Shown piece after piece: positions 1 through 9,777 of a DNA stretch of 44,448 bases (positions within the stretch are counted from its first letter, which is position 1; each line of letters opens with the position of its first letter). The notes under the pieces are model-generated. The model worked only from the letters and a program-made list of their open reading frames with translations, ran no database searches and was not told where the DNA came from. Both the position numbers and the translations under genes were made by a program. The stretch comes from Acidobacteriota bacterium (lineage in GTDB: Bacteria > Acidobacteriota > Polarisedimenticolia > J045), in the NCBI GenBank assembly GCA_017994815.1, contig JAGOJY010000008.1, positions 1 through 44,448 on the forward strand, in the 5' to 3' direction.

Positions 1-61
1 CACCCGGCCCCGATCGCGCGCGCAGCGCGGCCCCGCCGATATCGAGCGGGCCGAAGCTCAC
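1..61 (-). CDS. possible 5' end of a gene leaving the window
   Basis: A GTG at 59-61 on the minus strand opens a frame that runs off the left edge after about 20 codons (VSFGPLDIGGAALRARSGPG). It starts 24 bp after the stop of the next gene upstream on the same strand, and about 16 of 19 third positions are G or C, as in neighbouring genes. No Shine-Dalgarno sequence is visible. The PLxIGGxxLRxR pattern is loosely like the N-terminus of old-yellow-enzyme/flavin oxidoreductases, but 20 codons cannot settle this and it could be a chance frame. Confidence 0.22.
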   Translation of the reverse strand, partial: MSFGPLDIGGAALRARSGPG

Positions 62-85
62 CGGGTGCGTCAGGCCGGTTCGCCG

Positions 86-601
86 TTAACGCACCCGGTT
101 TTCATCAATGTGACTTTTCGAGCTCACGTGCTCGAGCTTGACGATCCAGCGCGCCAGGTCGTCCGCCTCGGCGCAATCGGCGACGATCTGGCCCGCCAGC
201 TCGGTGCCCCACTCCGGGTGCCGCGCCAGCACGAAGGCGACCCGCCGCTCCGCGGTGTCCTCGGCCGCGCGCTCCCGCTCCCAGCGCACGAGCTCGGCCA
301 GAACACGCCGCCGCGCCGGCGCCTCGCGCGCGCGCGCTGCGCGCGCGGCAGCGCGCACGGCCAGCGCGAGGAGGAACGCGAGCGCGAGCCACGGGCTCGC
401 GGCCGCGAGCAGCGCCAGCCCGGCGAGGTGCAGGCCGATGATCAGCACCCCGCTAAAGAGCGGGAACAGCGGGTGCCACGTGGCCGGGGGGCGGCGGTAG
501 GGCGGCAGCGCGGCGAGCCGGCGCGCGTGGGCGTGGGCGGCCACGCCGAGCAGCAGGAGCACGGTTCCGCCGAGCGCGGCCAAGACGCGGAGCAGGGTCA
601 T
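86..601 (-). CDS. small integral membrane protein of unknown function
   Basis: 171 aa, family not recognised. Three hydrophobic segments (about residues 4-22, 44-66 and 68-85) suggest an N-terminal membrane region. An Arg/Ala-rich stretch (about 86-120) and an acidic soluble tail follow. The ATG at 599-601 is chosen because the hydrophobic part begins there and because a -10-like hexamer (TATCGT, plus-strand 610-615) lies 8 nt upstream with no Shine-Dalgarno sequence. The gene is divergent from the ABC-F gene with only 24 bp between the two start codons, so both probably use one two-way promoter. The longer frame upstream is antisense to the ABC-F gene and is not part of this gene. The existence of a real gene is fairly likely; its function is unknown. 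Confidence 0.65.
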   Translation of the reverse strand: MTLLRVLAALGGTVLLLLGVAAHAHARRLAALPPYRRPPATWHPLFPLFSGVLIIGLHLAGLALLAAASPWLALAFLLALAVRAAARAARAREAPARRRVLAELVRWERERAAEDTAERRVAFVLARHPEWGTELAGQIVADCAEADDLARWIVKLEHVSSKSHIDENRVR

Positions 602-625
602 CCGGGCCCACGATACACTTTCCGC
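602..625. promoter_or_regulatory. candidate bidirectional leaderless promoter
   Basis: The 24 bp between the two divergent start codons contain overlapping -10-like hexamers. TACACT (614-619, plus) is 6 nt before the GTG at 626. TATCGT (complement of 610-615, minus) is 8 nt before the ATG at 601. Neither gene has a Shine-Dalgarno sequence, and neither hexamer has a clear -35 box at the usual spacing. Both transcripts would therefore start at or beside their start codons. This is inferred from sequence only. Confidence 0.5.
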
Positions 626-2578
<1,953 letters not shown>

Positions 2579-2581
2579 CAA

Positions 2582-2605
2582 GGGACAGGTGGAAAACCTG
2601 TTCCC
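2582..2605. terminator. hairpin after the ABC-F gene, possibly a REP-like unit
   Basis: GGGACAGGT (2582-2590) pairs with ACCTG/TCCC (2596-2605) around a GGAAA loop, giving nine base pairs with one bulged T, just 3 nt after the ABC-F stop. There is no T-run on either side, so a classical intrinsic terminator is not shown. The GGGACAG core recurs as GGGGACAG (minus strand) around 2765, suggesting a small repeat family. Confidence 0.4.
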
Positions 2606-2606
2606 G

Positions 2607-2741
2607 TCAACCGTTGGCTGCGAACAGCGCCAAGAACCGGAGGATCGCGTAGACCAGGGCGACGGAAGCCGCGGCGGCGAGGGCGACCGCGACCAGGCCG
2701 ACCAGCGCCGGCACCGCATCCTCCGCGATCTGCAGGCTCAC
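2607..2741 (-). CDS. possible 44-aa single-pass membrane peptide
   Basis: A 44-codon frame starting with GTG 2741 encodes a short acidic N-terminus (SLQIAEDAVP) and one long hydrophobic helix (about residues 10-42, rich in Ala, Leu and Val), ending in AANG. It begins 8 nt after the stop of the radical SAM gene on the same strand, so it could be co-transcribed. No Shine-Dalgarno sequence is visible, and the stop codon lies next to the 2582-2605 hairpin. Helix-like Ala/Val/Leu runs also arise by chance in GC-rich DNA, so this remains a candidate. Confidence 0.33.
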   Translation of the reverse strand: MSLQIAEDAVPALVGLVAVALAAAASVALVYAILRFLALFAANG

Positions 2742-2745
2742 CCAG

Positions 2746-2766
2746 GGTGTCAGAGTGAACTGTCCC
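2746..2766 (-). repeat. GGGGACAGTTCACTCTGACA-type short repeat-like unit
   Basis: On the minus strand the last codons and stop of the radical SAM gene read GGGGACAGTTCACTCTGACA followed by CC. Together with the GGGACAG hairpin at 2582-2605 it brackets a 140-bp stretch. GGGGACAG-type units look to me like the short palindromic repeats mobilised by REP-associated tyrosine transposases. That is an impression from memory, not a match to a database entry. Confidence 0.35.
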
Positions 2767-4348
2767 CGGCGGCGACGGGCAGCCGGACCGGGGCGGGGGC
2801 GGGGCCGGGGAACGGAGCGACCCGCGCCGCGGCGAGCTGCACCTGCCGCAGTTGCGCCTCCAGCGTCGGAATGACGGTCTGCCGCGTGTACGTCATGTAG
2901 TGGTGGCCGACGATCGCCTGCGCCACCGCGCGGGCCAGCTTGCGCGGCTCGTGGCGCGCCGTCCAGGCCAGGAACTTCCAGTAGCTGTCCCAGTACGGCG
3001 CCCGCAGCGAGCGCAGCACCGACAGCAGCCCGGCGCGCAACTCGCGCAGCGCGACGCGGCGCTCGCCCTCGCGCCGCGGCATCCAGCGCCGCAGGTTCTC
3101 GCGGCAGCGCTCGAAATACACCTCGGGGCTGTAGAGCGTTTCGAGCACGCGGCGGTAGCCGGCCAGCATCTGCTCGACCGGGAGCTTGGTGATCACGTTC
3201 GTCAGCCCGAACTGGTCGCCCTTGACGCGCGAGATCGGCCGCAGCCGGCCTTCGCGTTCGAGCCGGTGGTACAGCGGCGTGTTCGGCAGCGCGCCGAGCA
3301 GGCCGACCATCGCGTAGGGGATCGCCGCCCGCTGCACGAACTCGATCATCCGATCGAAAATGTCGGGTCCGTCGTTGTCGAAGCCGAGGATGAACCCGCC
3401 CCAGACGTCGAGCCCGCGGTCGAGGATCGCGTGCACGCGGTCGACCGGGTCGCCCTTGACGTTCTGCAGCTTCTTCGTCTCGCGCAGCGAGTCGGGGGAG
3501 GGGGTCTCGATCCCGAGGAACACGGCCGTGAAACCGGACTCTGCCATGTGGTCGATCAGCTCGCCGTCTTCCGCCAGGTTCATCGAGGCTTCGGTGTAGA
3601 ACGTGAGCGGCGCCCGGGTGCGGCGGCGCCACTCCGCGATCCGCGGCAGCACCGAGCGCACCGCCTTCTTGTTGCCGATGAAGTTGTCGTCGACGAAGAA
3701 GACGTCACCAGTGAAGCCGGTGGCGCGGATCGCCTCCAGCTCGCCGACGACCTGCTCGGCGGTCTTGACCCGCGGGTTGCGCCCGTACATGACGATGATG
3801 TCGCAGAACTCGCACGAGAACGGGCAGCCGCGCGAGAACTGCAGCGACATCTGGTGGTACGCGCGCGGCCGCAACAGGTCGAAGCGCGGCACCGGGGACG
3901 AGGTCAGGGCCGGCTTGCCCTCCTCGCGGTAGACGCGCTCGGCGCGACCGGCGGCGAACTCGGCGGCGAAGCGCGGGACGATCTCTTCGCCCTCGCCCAG
4001 CACGAGGTGGTCGGCGCGGTCGACGTCGTCCGGCAGCGCCGTCGCGTACGGACCGCCGACGACCGTCCGGACGTTCAGCTTGCGGCAACGCTCGATGACC
4101 TGGTGCAGCGACGCGCGCTGCACCAGCATGCCGGTGAGCAGCACCAGGTCGGCGGCGCGCAGCTGCTCGTCGTGGAGCGGCTCGACGTTCATGTCGACCA
4201 GGCGCAGCTCCCAGTCTTTCGGCAGCAGGGAGGCGACCGTGGCCAGCGCCAGCGGCGGAAGCAGGCAATCGCGGCCGACGAATGTCAGCGCGTGCTTCTG
4301 GCTCCAGTAGGTATCGGGGAACTCGGGATTGACGAGCAGGGCCCGCAT
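2750..4348 (-). CDS. B12-binding-domain radical SAM protein (DUF4070 type)
   Basis: 532 aa. The N-terminal third (MRALLVNPEFPDTYW..., to about 150) is a cobalamin-binding Rossmann-like domain. The radical SAM core follows, with the [4Fe-4S]-ligating CxxxCxxC as C175, C179 and C182 (CPFSCEFC), then the barrel (VFFVDDNF, FLGIETPSPD, GFILGFDND). The C-terminal 150 residues resemble the DUF4070 extension of cobalamin-dependent radical SAM methyltransferases and cyclases. Members methylate unactivated carbons or phosphinates, or modify lipids; the substrate here is unknown. The ATG at 4346-4348 has GGGAG six nt upstream. A -10-like TATGGT lies in the 137-bp gap to aceE. The last codons (GDSSL-stop) overlap the repeat-like sequence at 2750-2765, so the natural C-terminus may have been altered. 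Confidence 0.92.
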   Translation of the reverse strand: MRALLVNPEFPDTYWSQKHALTFVGRDCLLPPLALATVASLLPKDWELRLVDMNVEPLHDEQLRAADLVLLTGMLVQRASLHQVIERCRKLNVRTVVGGPYATALPDDVDRADHLVLGEGEEIVPRFAAEFAAGRAERVYREEGKPALTSSPVPRFDLLRPRAYHQMSLQFSRGCPFSCEFCDIIVMYGRNPRVKTAEQVVGELEAIRATGFTGDVFFVDDNFIGNKKAVRSVLPRIAEWRRRTRAPLTFYTEASMNLAEDGELIDHMAESGFTAVFLGIETPSPDSLRETKKLQNVKGDPVDRVHAILDRGLDVWGGFILGFDNDGPDIFDRMIEFVQRAAIPYAMVGLLGALPNTPLYHRLEREGRLRPISRVKGDQFGLTNVITKLPVEQMLAGYRRVLETLYSPEVYFERCRENLRRWMPRREGERRVALRELRAGLLSVLRSLRAPYWDSYWKFLAWTARHEPRKLARAVAQAIVGHHYMTYTRQTVIPTLEAQLRQVQLAAARVAPFPGPAPAPVRLPVAAGDSSL

Positions 4349-4485
4349 TCGGTCTCCCGGGATCTTCCGCAGGTCAGCGCTGGAGTGCGCCGTCGTTTGG
4401 AGGGCGGACCATAGTGCGGGATCGCCGCGCACGAACGCAACCAAGTTCGCAGGGAATTTCGGCTGGCTTGACGGTAAGTTGGGCG

Positions 4486-7173
4486 TCAAATGCTCCGCGG
4501 GTCGGTCGCCTCCGGGTCGATCCCGAACGACTCGATCGCGCCCTGGACGGTGTGCGGCGCGATCTTCCCCTCGCGCACGAGCCCGCTCAGGACGGCGACG
4601 CAGATGTGCTCCGCGTCGATCTCGAACCAGCGGCGCAGCGCCGGCCGGGTGTCGGAGCGCCCGAAGCCGTCGGTGCCGAGCGTCAGGTACTCGCGCCCGG
4701 CCGGGATCCAGCGCGCGACCAGGTCCGGTAGCGTCCGCGTGTAGTCCGTGGACGCCACGATCGGCCCCTCGGTCCGCTCGAGCAGCCGGGTGACGTACGG
4801 CTGCCGGGCCTGCTCGCGCGGATGCAGGCGGTTCCAGCGCTCCACGCCCAGCGCGTCGCGGCGCAGTTCGCTGAAGCTGGTCGCGCTCCAGACATCGGCC
4901 GCGACGTTGAACTGCTCGGCGAGCAGGTCCTGGGCCCGCAGCGCCTCGCGCAGGATCGGGCCCGAGCCGAGCAGCTGGGCCCGGTAGCGCAGCGCCCGCG
5001 GGGCGGGGCGGAACAGGTACAGGCCCTTGACGATCCCGTCGCGCACGCCGTCCGGCATCGGCGGCATGACGTAGTTCTCGTTGTACAGCGTCAGGTAGTA
5101 GAAGACGTCTTCGCCGTCCTCGCCGTACATGTGCCGGATGCCGTGCTCCAGCAGCGTCGCCATCTCGAAGGCGAACGCCGGATCGTAGGCGCGGCACGAC
5201 GGCACGGTGGAGGCGAGCACGTGGCTGTGGCCGTCCTGGTGCTGCAGCCCCTCGCCGTTGAGCGTCGTGCGGCCCGCCGTCCCGCCGAGCAGGAACGCGC
5301 GCCCGCGCGCGTCGCCGAAGGCCCAGATCAGGTCGCCCACGCGCTGGAAGCCGAACATCGAGTAGAAGATGAAGAACGGGATCATCGGCTCGCCGTGGAC
5401 GGAGTAGCTCGTGCCGGCGGCGGTGCAGGAGGCCATCGCCCCCGCTTCCGTGATCCCCTCTTCCAGGAGCTGCCCGGTTTCGCTTTCGCGGTAGCTGATC
5501 AGGAACTCGGCGTCCACCGGCGTGTAGCGCTGCCCGAGGGGGTTGTAGATCTTGAACTCGGTGAACAGCGGGTCCATGCCGAACGTCCGCGCCTCGTCCG
5601 GGACGATCGGCACGACGCGGCGGCCGAGCCGTTCGTCCTTCATCAGCTTCCGGATCAGGCGCGCGAAGGCCATCGTGGTCGAGGCTTCCTGCTTGTCGCC
5701 CGTCCCGCGGCGGAACTCGTCGAACACGTCGGCCGGCGCGAGCGCCGGCGCCACGAACACCGACGAGCGCTGCGGCATCACGTCGCCCAGCGCGCGCCGC
5801 CGCTCGAGCATGTAGCGGATCTCGGGGCTCTTCGGCCCGGGGTGGTAGTACGGCGCGTCCTTCAGCCGATCGTCGGGAATCGGCAGCTCGAGCCGGTCGC
5901 GGAACACGCGCAGCTCGGCCTCGGTCATCTTCTTGAGCTGGTGCGCGACGTTGCGCCCCTGCGCACCCTCGCCGAGCGTCCAGCCCTTGACCGTCTGGGC
6001 CAGGATCGCGGTTGGCATCGCCTCGGTCTCGCAGGCCACCTTGTACGCCGCGTACAGCTTGCGGTAATCGTGGCCGCCGCGGCGCAGGCGCTGCAGCTCG
6101 TCGTCCGAGAGGTGCGCGACGAGCTGGCCCAGCCGCGGGTCGGGTCCGAAGAAGTGCTCGCGGATTCCCGCGCCGGTCTCCACCGGCCAGCGCTGCCAGT
6201 CACCGTCGGGCGTCTCGTTCAGCTTCTGCAGCAAAAGACCCTCGGTGTCGCGGGCGAAAAGCTCGTCCCACTCGCGGCCCCACAGGACCTTGATCACGTT
6301 CCAGCCCGCGCCGCGGAACAGCGCCTCCAGCTCCTGGACGATCTTGCCGTTGCCGCGCACCGGTCCGTCGAGGCGCTGCAGGTTGCAGTTGACGACGAAG
6401 ACCAGGTTCTCCAGCCCTTCGCGCGCGGCGAGCGTCAGCGCGCCGATCGCCTCCGGCTCGTCCATCTCGCCGTCGCCGAGGAAGGCCCAGACGCGCGAGG
6501 CGCTGGTGTCCTTGATCCCGCGCGCGTTCAGGTAGCGGTTGAACCGCGCCTGGTAGATCGCGTTGATCGGGCCGAGTCCCATCGACACCGTCGGGAACTG
6601 CCAGAACTGCGGCAGCAGCCGCGGGTGGGGATAGCTCGGCAGGCCCTTGCCCGCCGTCTCGCGGCGGAAGTGGTCGAGCTGCTCCTCGGAGATGCGCCCC
6701 TCGAGGAACGCCCGCGCGTACATCCCCGGCGCGGCGTGGCCCTGGAAGAACAGCTGGTCGCCGGGGTGGTCCGCGGTGCGCGCGTGGAAGAAGTGGTTGA
6801 ACCCGACCTCGTACAGGCTGGCCGCGGAGGCGTACGTGGACAGGTGGCCGCCGAGGCCCGGAAAGCGCGAGTTGCCGCGCAGGACCATCGCCACCGCGTT
6901 CCAGCGGATGAGCCGGCGCACGCGGCGCTCCAGCCCCTCGTCCCCGGGGAACTCCGGCTCCTGCTCCGGGCTGATCGTGTTGATGTAGCGCGTCTGCGTC
7001 GTCGGCGGCAGGCCGAGGTGCAGCATCCGGGCGCGCTTGAGGACCTTGTACAGCAGGAACTGCGCGCGCCGGTTGCCGGAGCGCTCGACGACGTCGTCCA
7101 GCGAGGAGATCCAGTCCTGCGTTTCCGCTGGATCGCTGTCGGGTAACTGCTCCTTGAACTGCTCGTAGATCAT
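4486..7173 (-). CDS. aceE: pyruvate dehydrogenase E1 component, homodimeric type
   Basis: 895 aa, close to the usual 885-900 of AceE. It decarboxylates pyruvate on thiamine diphosphate and passes the acetyl group to the E2 lipoyl domain of the pyruvate dehydrogenase complex. N-terminal marks include YINTI at about 63-67 and the region around HFFHART. The thiamine-diphosphate motif is GDGEMDEP (233-240). The pyrimidine-binding and transketolase-C parts follow (LLEEGITEAG, LLGGTAGRTTLNGEGLQHQDG broken by normal spacing, then LGTDGFGRSDTRPALRRWFE near the end). ATG 7173 is supported by GAGG five nt upstream and by the family N-terminus; longer in-frame starts add only low-complexity residues. 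No aceF or pyruvate-specific lpd lies next to it; the odhB/lpdA at 38.9-41.5 kb belong with sucA. Confidence 0.97.
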   Translation of the reverse strand: MIYEQFKEQLPDSDPAETQDWISSLDDVVERSGNRRAQFLLYKVLKRARMLHLGLPPTTQTRYINTISPEQEPEFPGDEGLERRVRRLIRWNAVAMVLRGNSRFPGLGGHLSTYASAASLYEVGFNHFFHARTADHPGDQLFFQGHAAPGMYARAFLEGRISEEQLDHFRRETAGKGLPSYPHPRLLPQFWQFPTVSMGLGPINAIYQARFNRYLNARGIKDTSASRVWAFLGDGEMDEPEAIGALTLAAREGLENLVFVVNCNLQRLDGPVRGNGKIVQELEALFRGAGWNVIKVLWGREWDELFARDTEGLLLQKLNETPDGDWQRWPVETGAGIREHFFGPDPRLGQLVAHLSDDELQRLRRGGHDYRKLYAAYKVACETEAMPTAILAQTVKGWTLGEGAQGRNVAHQLKKMTEAELRVFRDRLELPIPDDRLKDAPYYHPGPKSPEIRYMLERRRALGDVMPQRSSVFVAPALAPADVFDEFRRGTGDKQEASTTMAFARLIRKLMKDERLGRRVVPIVPDEARTFGMDPLFTEFKIYNPLGQRYTPVDAEFLISYRESETGQLLEEGITEAGAMASCTAAGTSYSVHGEPMIPFFIFYSMFGFQRVGDLIWAFGDARGRAFLLGGTAGRTTLNGEGLQHQDGHSHVLASTVPSCRAYDPAFAFEMATLLEHGIRHMYGEDGEDVFYYLTLYNENYVMPPMPDGVRDGIVKGLYLFRPAPRALRYRAQLLGSGPILREALRAQDLLAEQFNVAADVWSATSFSELRRDALGVERWNRLHPREQARQPYVTRLLERTEGPIVASTDYTRTLPDLVARWIPAGREYLTLGTDGFGRSDTRPALRRWFEIDAEHICVAVLSGLVREGKIAPHTVQGAIESFGIDPEATDPRSI

Positions 7174-7216
7174 CCCGTCCTCGCCCGCGGCCGGTGGCGC
7201 AGCCGGCCGAACCCGC

Positions 7217-7245
7217 ATTCTGACCCGCGGGCGAGGGCGCTTCAA
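7217..7245 (-). promoter_or_regulatory. promoter for aceE
   Basis: On the minus strand TTGAAG (7240-7245) and CAGAAT (7217-7222) are separated by exactly 17 bp, a good sigma-70-type arrangement. Transcription would start near 7210, giving a leader of about 37 nt with the Shine-Dalgarno GAGG before ATG 7173. Confidence 0.6.
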
Positions 7246-7388
7246 ATCTCGACCAAGCCGTGAACACGGCCCGGTTTGCCGGATCACCGCCCGGAGACGT
7301 TGCGGGAACAGGCGAATGCCCCCGGAAAGCGATCGAGGTGTGCCCGGACCTCCCTCGAAGCCGCGCGGCACGGGCGAGCCCGCGCGGC

Positions 7389-7413
7389 GTTGGCTAACCA
7401 GTGGCTAGCCAAC
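7389..7413. promoter_or_regulatory. inverted repeat, candidate operator
   Basis: GTTGGCTA (7389-7396) and TAGCCAAC (7406-7413) are perfect 8-bp arms around nine bases. The site lies about 130 bp before the receptor start and 215 bp before aceE. Its size and symmetry suit a dimeric helix-turn-helix regulator. No regulator gene is adjacent, so which gene it serves, and whether copper or another signal is involved, is unknown. Confidence 0.4.
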
Positions 7414-7542
7414 CCGGGCGCATAGTGGGCTGGTCGGGGCTGACAGCGCGGGGCTTGCGCCGATACAAACAACTCAGGGCGATGGTCTAAGCCTTGCTTT
7501 TCTCCATCGGGGCAGAGCGCGGGTGCGCTCGCGGGAGGCTCC

Positions 7543-9654
7543 ATGAAGGGTGCGTCCACGGTCCTGGCGCTCGTCTCGCTCGCGGCGCTCGCGCTGCCCG
7601 CGCTGGCCGCCGACGGCGGCGAACTCGCCGAACCGGCCGCCGGCAGTTCCGCGCGCGACGACCTGGTCTACGAGATCACGGTCAAGGGGCGCACCCTGTC
7701 GCCGCTCTCCGAACTCCTCGACATGCGCGAGGTGCGCGAGACGCCGGCCCGCGACGTGGGCGAAGCGCTGCGGATGGTCGCGGGCGTCGACTTCGTGCGC
7801 AAGGGCGCGATCGCGAACGACCTGGTGCTGCGCGGGTTGCAGCGCGACAACGTCACGGTCACGGTGGACGGGGCGCGCTTGCACGGCGCCTGCCCGAACC
7901 GGATGGACAGCGCGCAGTTCCACGTGGACTTCGCCGAGATCGAGCGGGTGCGCGTCACGAAGGGCGCGTTCGACGTCGCCCGCCCGGGCAGCGTCGGCGG
8001 GAGCATCGACATCGAGACCCGGCCGCAGCCGGCGGGCTGGCACGGCGAGCTGAACGGGAGCTTCGGGTCTTACGGCGCGCGCGGCGGGTCGGTGCTCGGG
8101 ACCTACGGTGGGGAGCGCGTGGCGGCGGCGCTGGGCTACGCGGTGAAACGCGGGGACGTACCGCGCTCCGGCGACGGGACCTTGCTGACGGACGTCTACC
8201 CGGCCGGCAGCCCGAGCGCCTACCGCGAGGGGATCGGCAACGGCCGCGCCTACGAGATCGACACCGGGTGGGCCAAGCTCCACGCGAGCCCCGCCGGGAA
8301 CGTGCACGTCACGCTGGACGTCAGCCGGCAGGACGCCGGGCGCGTGCTCTACCCGTACCTCGCGATGGACGCGGTGTACGACGACACCAACCGCGCGCGG
8401 TTCTCGGTCACGGCGACCGATCTCGGGCGGCGCGTGCGCGAGATCGAGGGCTCGGCGTGGTGGAGCGACGTGGACCACGTGATGGACAACGGCCTGCGGC
8501 TCGGCGGCGCCGCGGGCCCGGGCGCGGTGACGATGCGCTCCGCCGCGGAATCCGGAATGTTCGGCGGCCAGGCCGTGGCGACGCTCGCGGCCGCGGGCGG
8601 CACGCTGCGGGTCGGCCTCGATCACTACCGCCGCACGTGGGACGTCCAGAACCAGCAGTACAACGCGATGATGCGGACGACCCTGGCGCAGCCGATGATC
8701 CCGGACGTCCTGCTCGAGGACAGCGGCGCGTTCGCCGAGCTGCGCCGCAACGCGGGACCGAAGTGGACGCTGACTCTTGCCGCGCGCGCCGACCGGGTGC
8801 AGGCCGAGGCCCGCGCGCTCGACGCCGAGCGGTTGCGGGCGCTGTACCGTCCGTACGTCGACGGGAGCCCCGACCGCGAAGTCCGGCACACGATGCTCGG
8901 CGGGAACGTCCAGCTCGCGTACGCGCCACGCGAGGGCCTCGAGCTGTTCGCCGGGGCGGCGCGCGGCACCCGTCCGCCCGACCCGCAGGAGCTGTTCATC
9001 GGCCTGACGCGGATGGGCACGAACTGGATCGGCAACCCGTTGCTCGATCCGAGCGCCTCGCGCGAGTTCGACCTCGGGTTCAAGAGCTTCGGCGAGCGCT
9101 TCTATGTCAAGGCCACCGCCTACCGGAGCGACGTCGACGACTTCATCAACGTGGTCGAGCTGCCGGACCCCGACGGCGCCGGCCCGCTGAAGCGGGCCCG
9201 CGGGTTCGCCAACATCGACGCCCGCCTGCGCGGCGCGGAACTGGAGTCGCACGTCTCGCTGCCGGCCGGGCTGTTCGCGCGCCTGCGGCTGTCGGCCACC
9301 CGCGGCGACAGCGTCACCGACGGCCGGCCGCTGTCGGAGATCCCGCCGCTGCAGGGTTCGCTGGCGCTGCGCTACGAGCCCTCGCGCTGGTTCGTCGAGA
9401 TCGAGCAGCACGCGACGGCCTCGCAGGACCGCGTCGACACCACCCTGGAGGAGAGTCCGACCGGCGCCTGGCGCAGCACGGATCTCAAGGTCGGGACGAA
9501 GTTCCGCGGCCTGCGCCTGGTGGCCGGCATCGCCAACCTGTTCGACGCGCAGTACACCACGCACTTGTCCTACCAGCGCGACCCGTTCGCCGCCGGCGTG
9601 AAGATCCCCGAGCCGGGGCGTTCGGCGTACCTGACCGTGGGACTCTCGCGCTGA
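7543..9654 (+). CDS. TonB-dependent outer-membrane receptor, OprC/NosA-like (copper)
   Basis: 703 aa. A signal peptide (1-22, LPALAADGG) is followed by a plug domain (about 40-160; DVGEALRMVAGVDFVRKG, VTVTVDGARLHGACPNRM) and a beta-barrel ending in an aromatic-poor but typical strand (SAYLTVGLSR). The plug carries C117-P-N-R-M121 and the barrel carries H312-V-M314 (DHVMDN). These match the CxxxM and HxM motifs that form the copper site of Pseudomonas OprC, so copper uptake energised by TonB is the best guess. ATG 7543 has GGGAGGC upstream. A strong terminator follows at 9675-9722. Neighbours give no further clue to copper metabolism. Receptor family is certain; metal specificity rests on the four residues. 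Confidence 0.92.
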   Translation: MKGASTVLALVSLAALALPALAADGGELAEPAAGSSARDDLVYEITVKGRTLSPLSELLDMREVRETPARDVGEALRMVAGVDFVRKGAIANDLVLRGLQRDNVTVTVDGARLHGACPNRMDSAQFHVDFAEIERVRVTKGAFDVARPGSVGGSIDIETRPQPAGWHGELNGSFGSYGARGGSVLGTYGGERVAAALGYAVKRGDVPRSGDGTLLTDVYPAGSPSAYREGIGNGRAYEIDTGWAKLHASPAGNVHVTLDVSRQDAGRVLYPYLAMDAVYDDTNRARFSVTATDLGRRVREIEGSAWWSDVDHVMDNGLRLGGAAGPGAVTMRSAAESGMFGGQAVATLAAAGGTLRVGLDHYRRTWDVQNQQYNAMMRTTLAQPMIPDVLLEDSGAFAELRRNAGPKWTLTLAARADRVQAEARALDAERLRALYRPYVDGSPDREVRHTMLGGNVQLAYAPREGLELFAGAARGTRPPDPQELFIGLTRMGTNWIGNPLLDPSASREFDLGFKSFGERFYVKATAYRSDVDDFINVVELPDPDGAGPLKRARGFANIDARLRGAELESHVSLPAGLFARLRLSATRGDSVTDGRPLSEIPPLQGSLALRYEPSRWFVEIEQHATASQDRVDTTLEESPTGAWRSTDLKVGTKFRGLRLVAGIANLFDAQYTTHLSYQRDPFAAGVKIPEPGRSAYLTVGLSR

Positions 9655-9674
9655 CGGCTGCGGTTCCCTGACAC

Positions 9675-9722
9675 GGCGCGGGTCCGCGAACCTCCCCCCT
9701 CCCGGGACCCGCGCCGCTTTTT
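9675..9722 (+). terminator. intrinsic terminator after the copper receptor
   Basis: An 11-bp perfect stem, GGCGCGGGTCC (9675-9685) with GGACCCGCGCC (9705-9715), encloses a 19-nt loop and is followed by GC and five T residues (9718-9722). It isolates the receptor from aroA. Confidence 0.85.
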
Positions 9723-9777
9723 CCCCCGCTGGAATCGCCTCGCGCCCTGGTGTGAGAATCGGCTCGCGAGGTGGGCG

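Larger units (their letters stand above)
7174..7542. other. 369-bp divergent intergenic region between aceE and the copper receptor
   Basis: No believable gene on either strand. The aceE promoter lies on the left (7217-7245). An inverted repeat, GTTGGCTA-N9-TAGCCAAC (7389-7413), sits near the middle. Upstream of the receptor there is a GGGAGG-type Shine-Dalgarno sequence (about 7532-7537). I looked for a cobalamin riboswitch because TonB receptors often carry one, but saw no recognisable B12 box. Confidence 0.6.

Noticed and set aside
4822..7146. 774-residue plus-strand frame opposite aceE
   Set aside because: Low-complexity antisense shadow of a certain aceE gene; open only because GC-rich antisense frames rarely contain stops.
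7414..7542. Cobalamin riboswitch upstream of the TonB receptor
   Set aside because: No recognisable B12 box or matching stem arrangement; the receptor also has copper rather than B12 receptor signatures.
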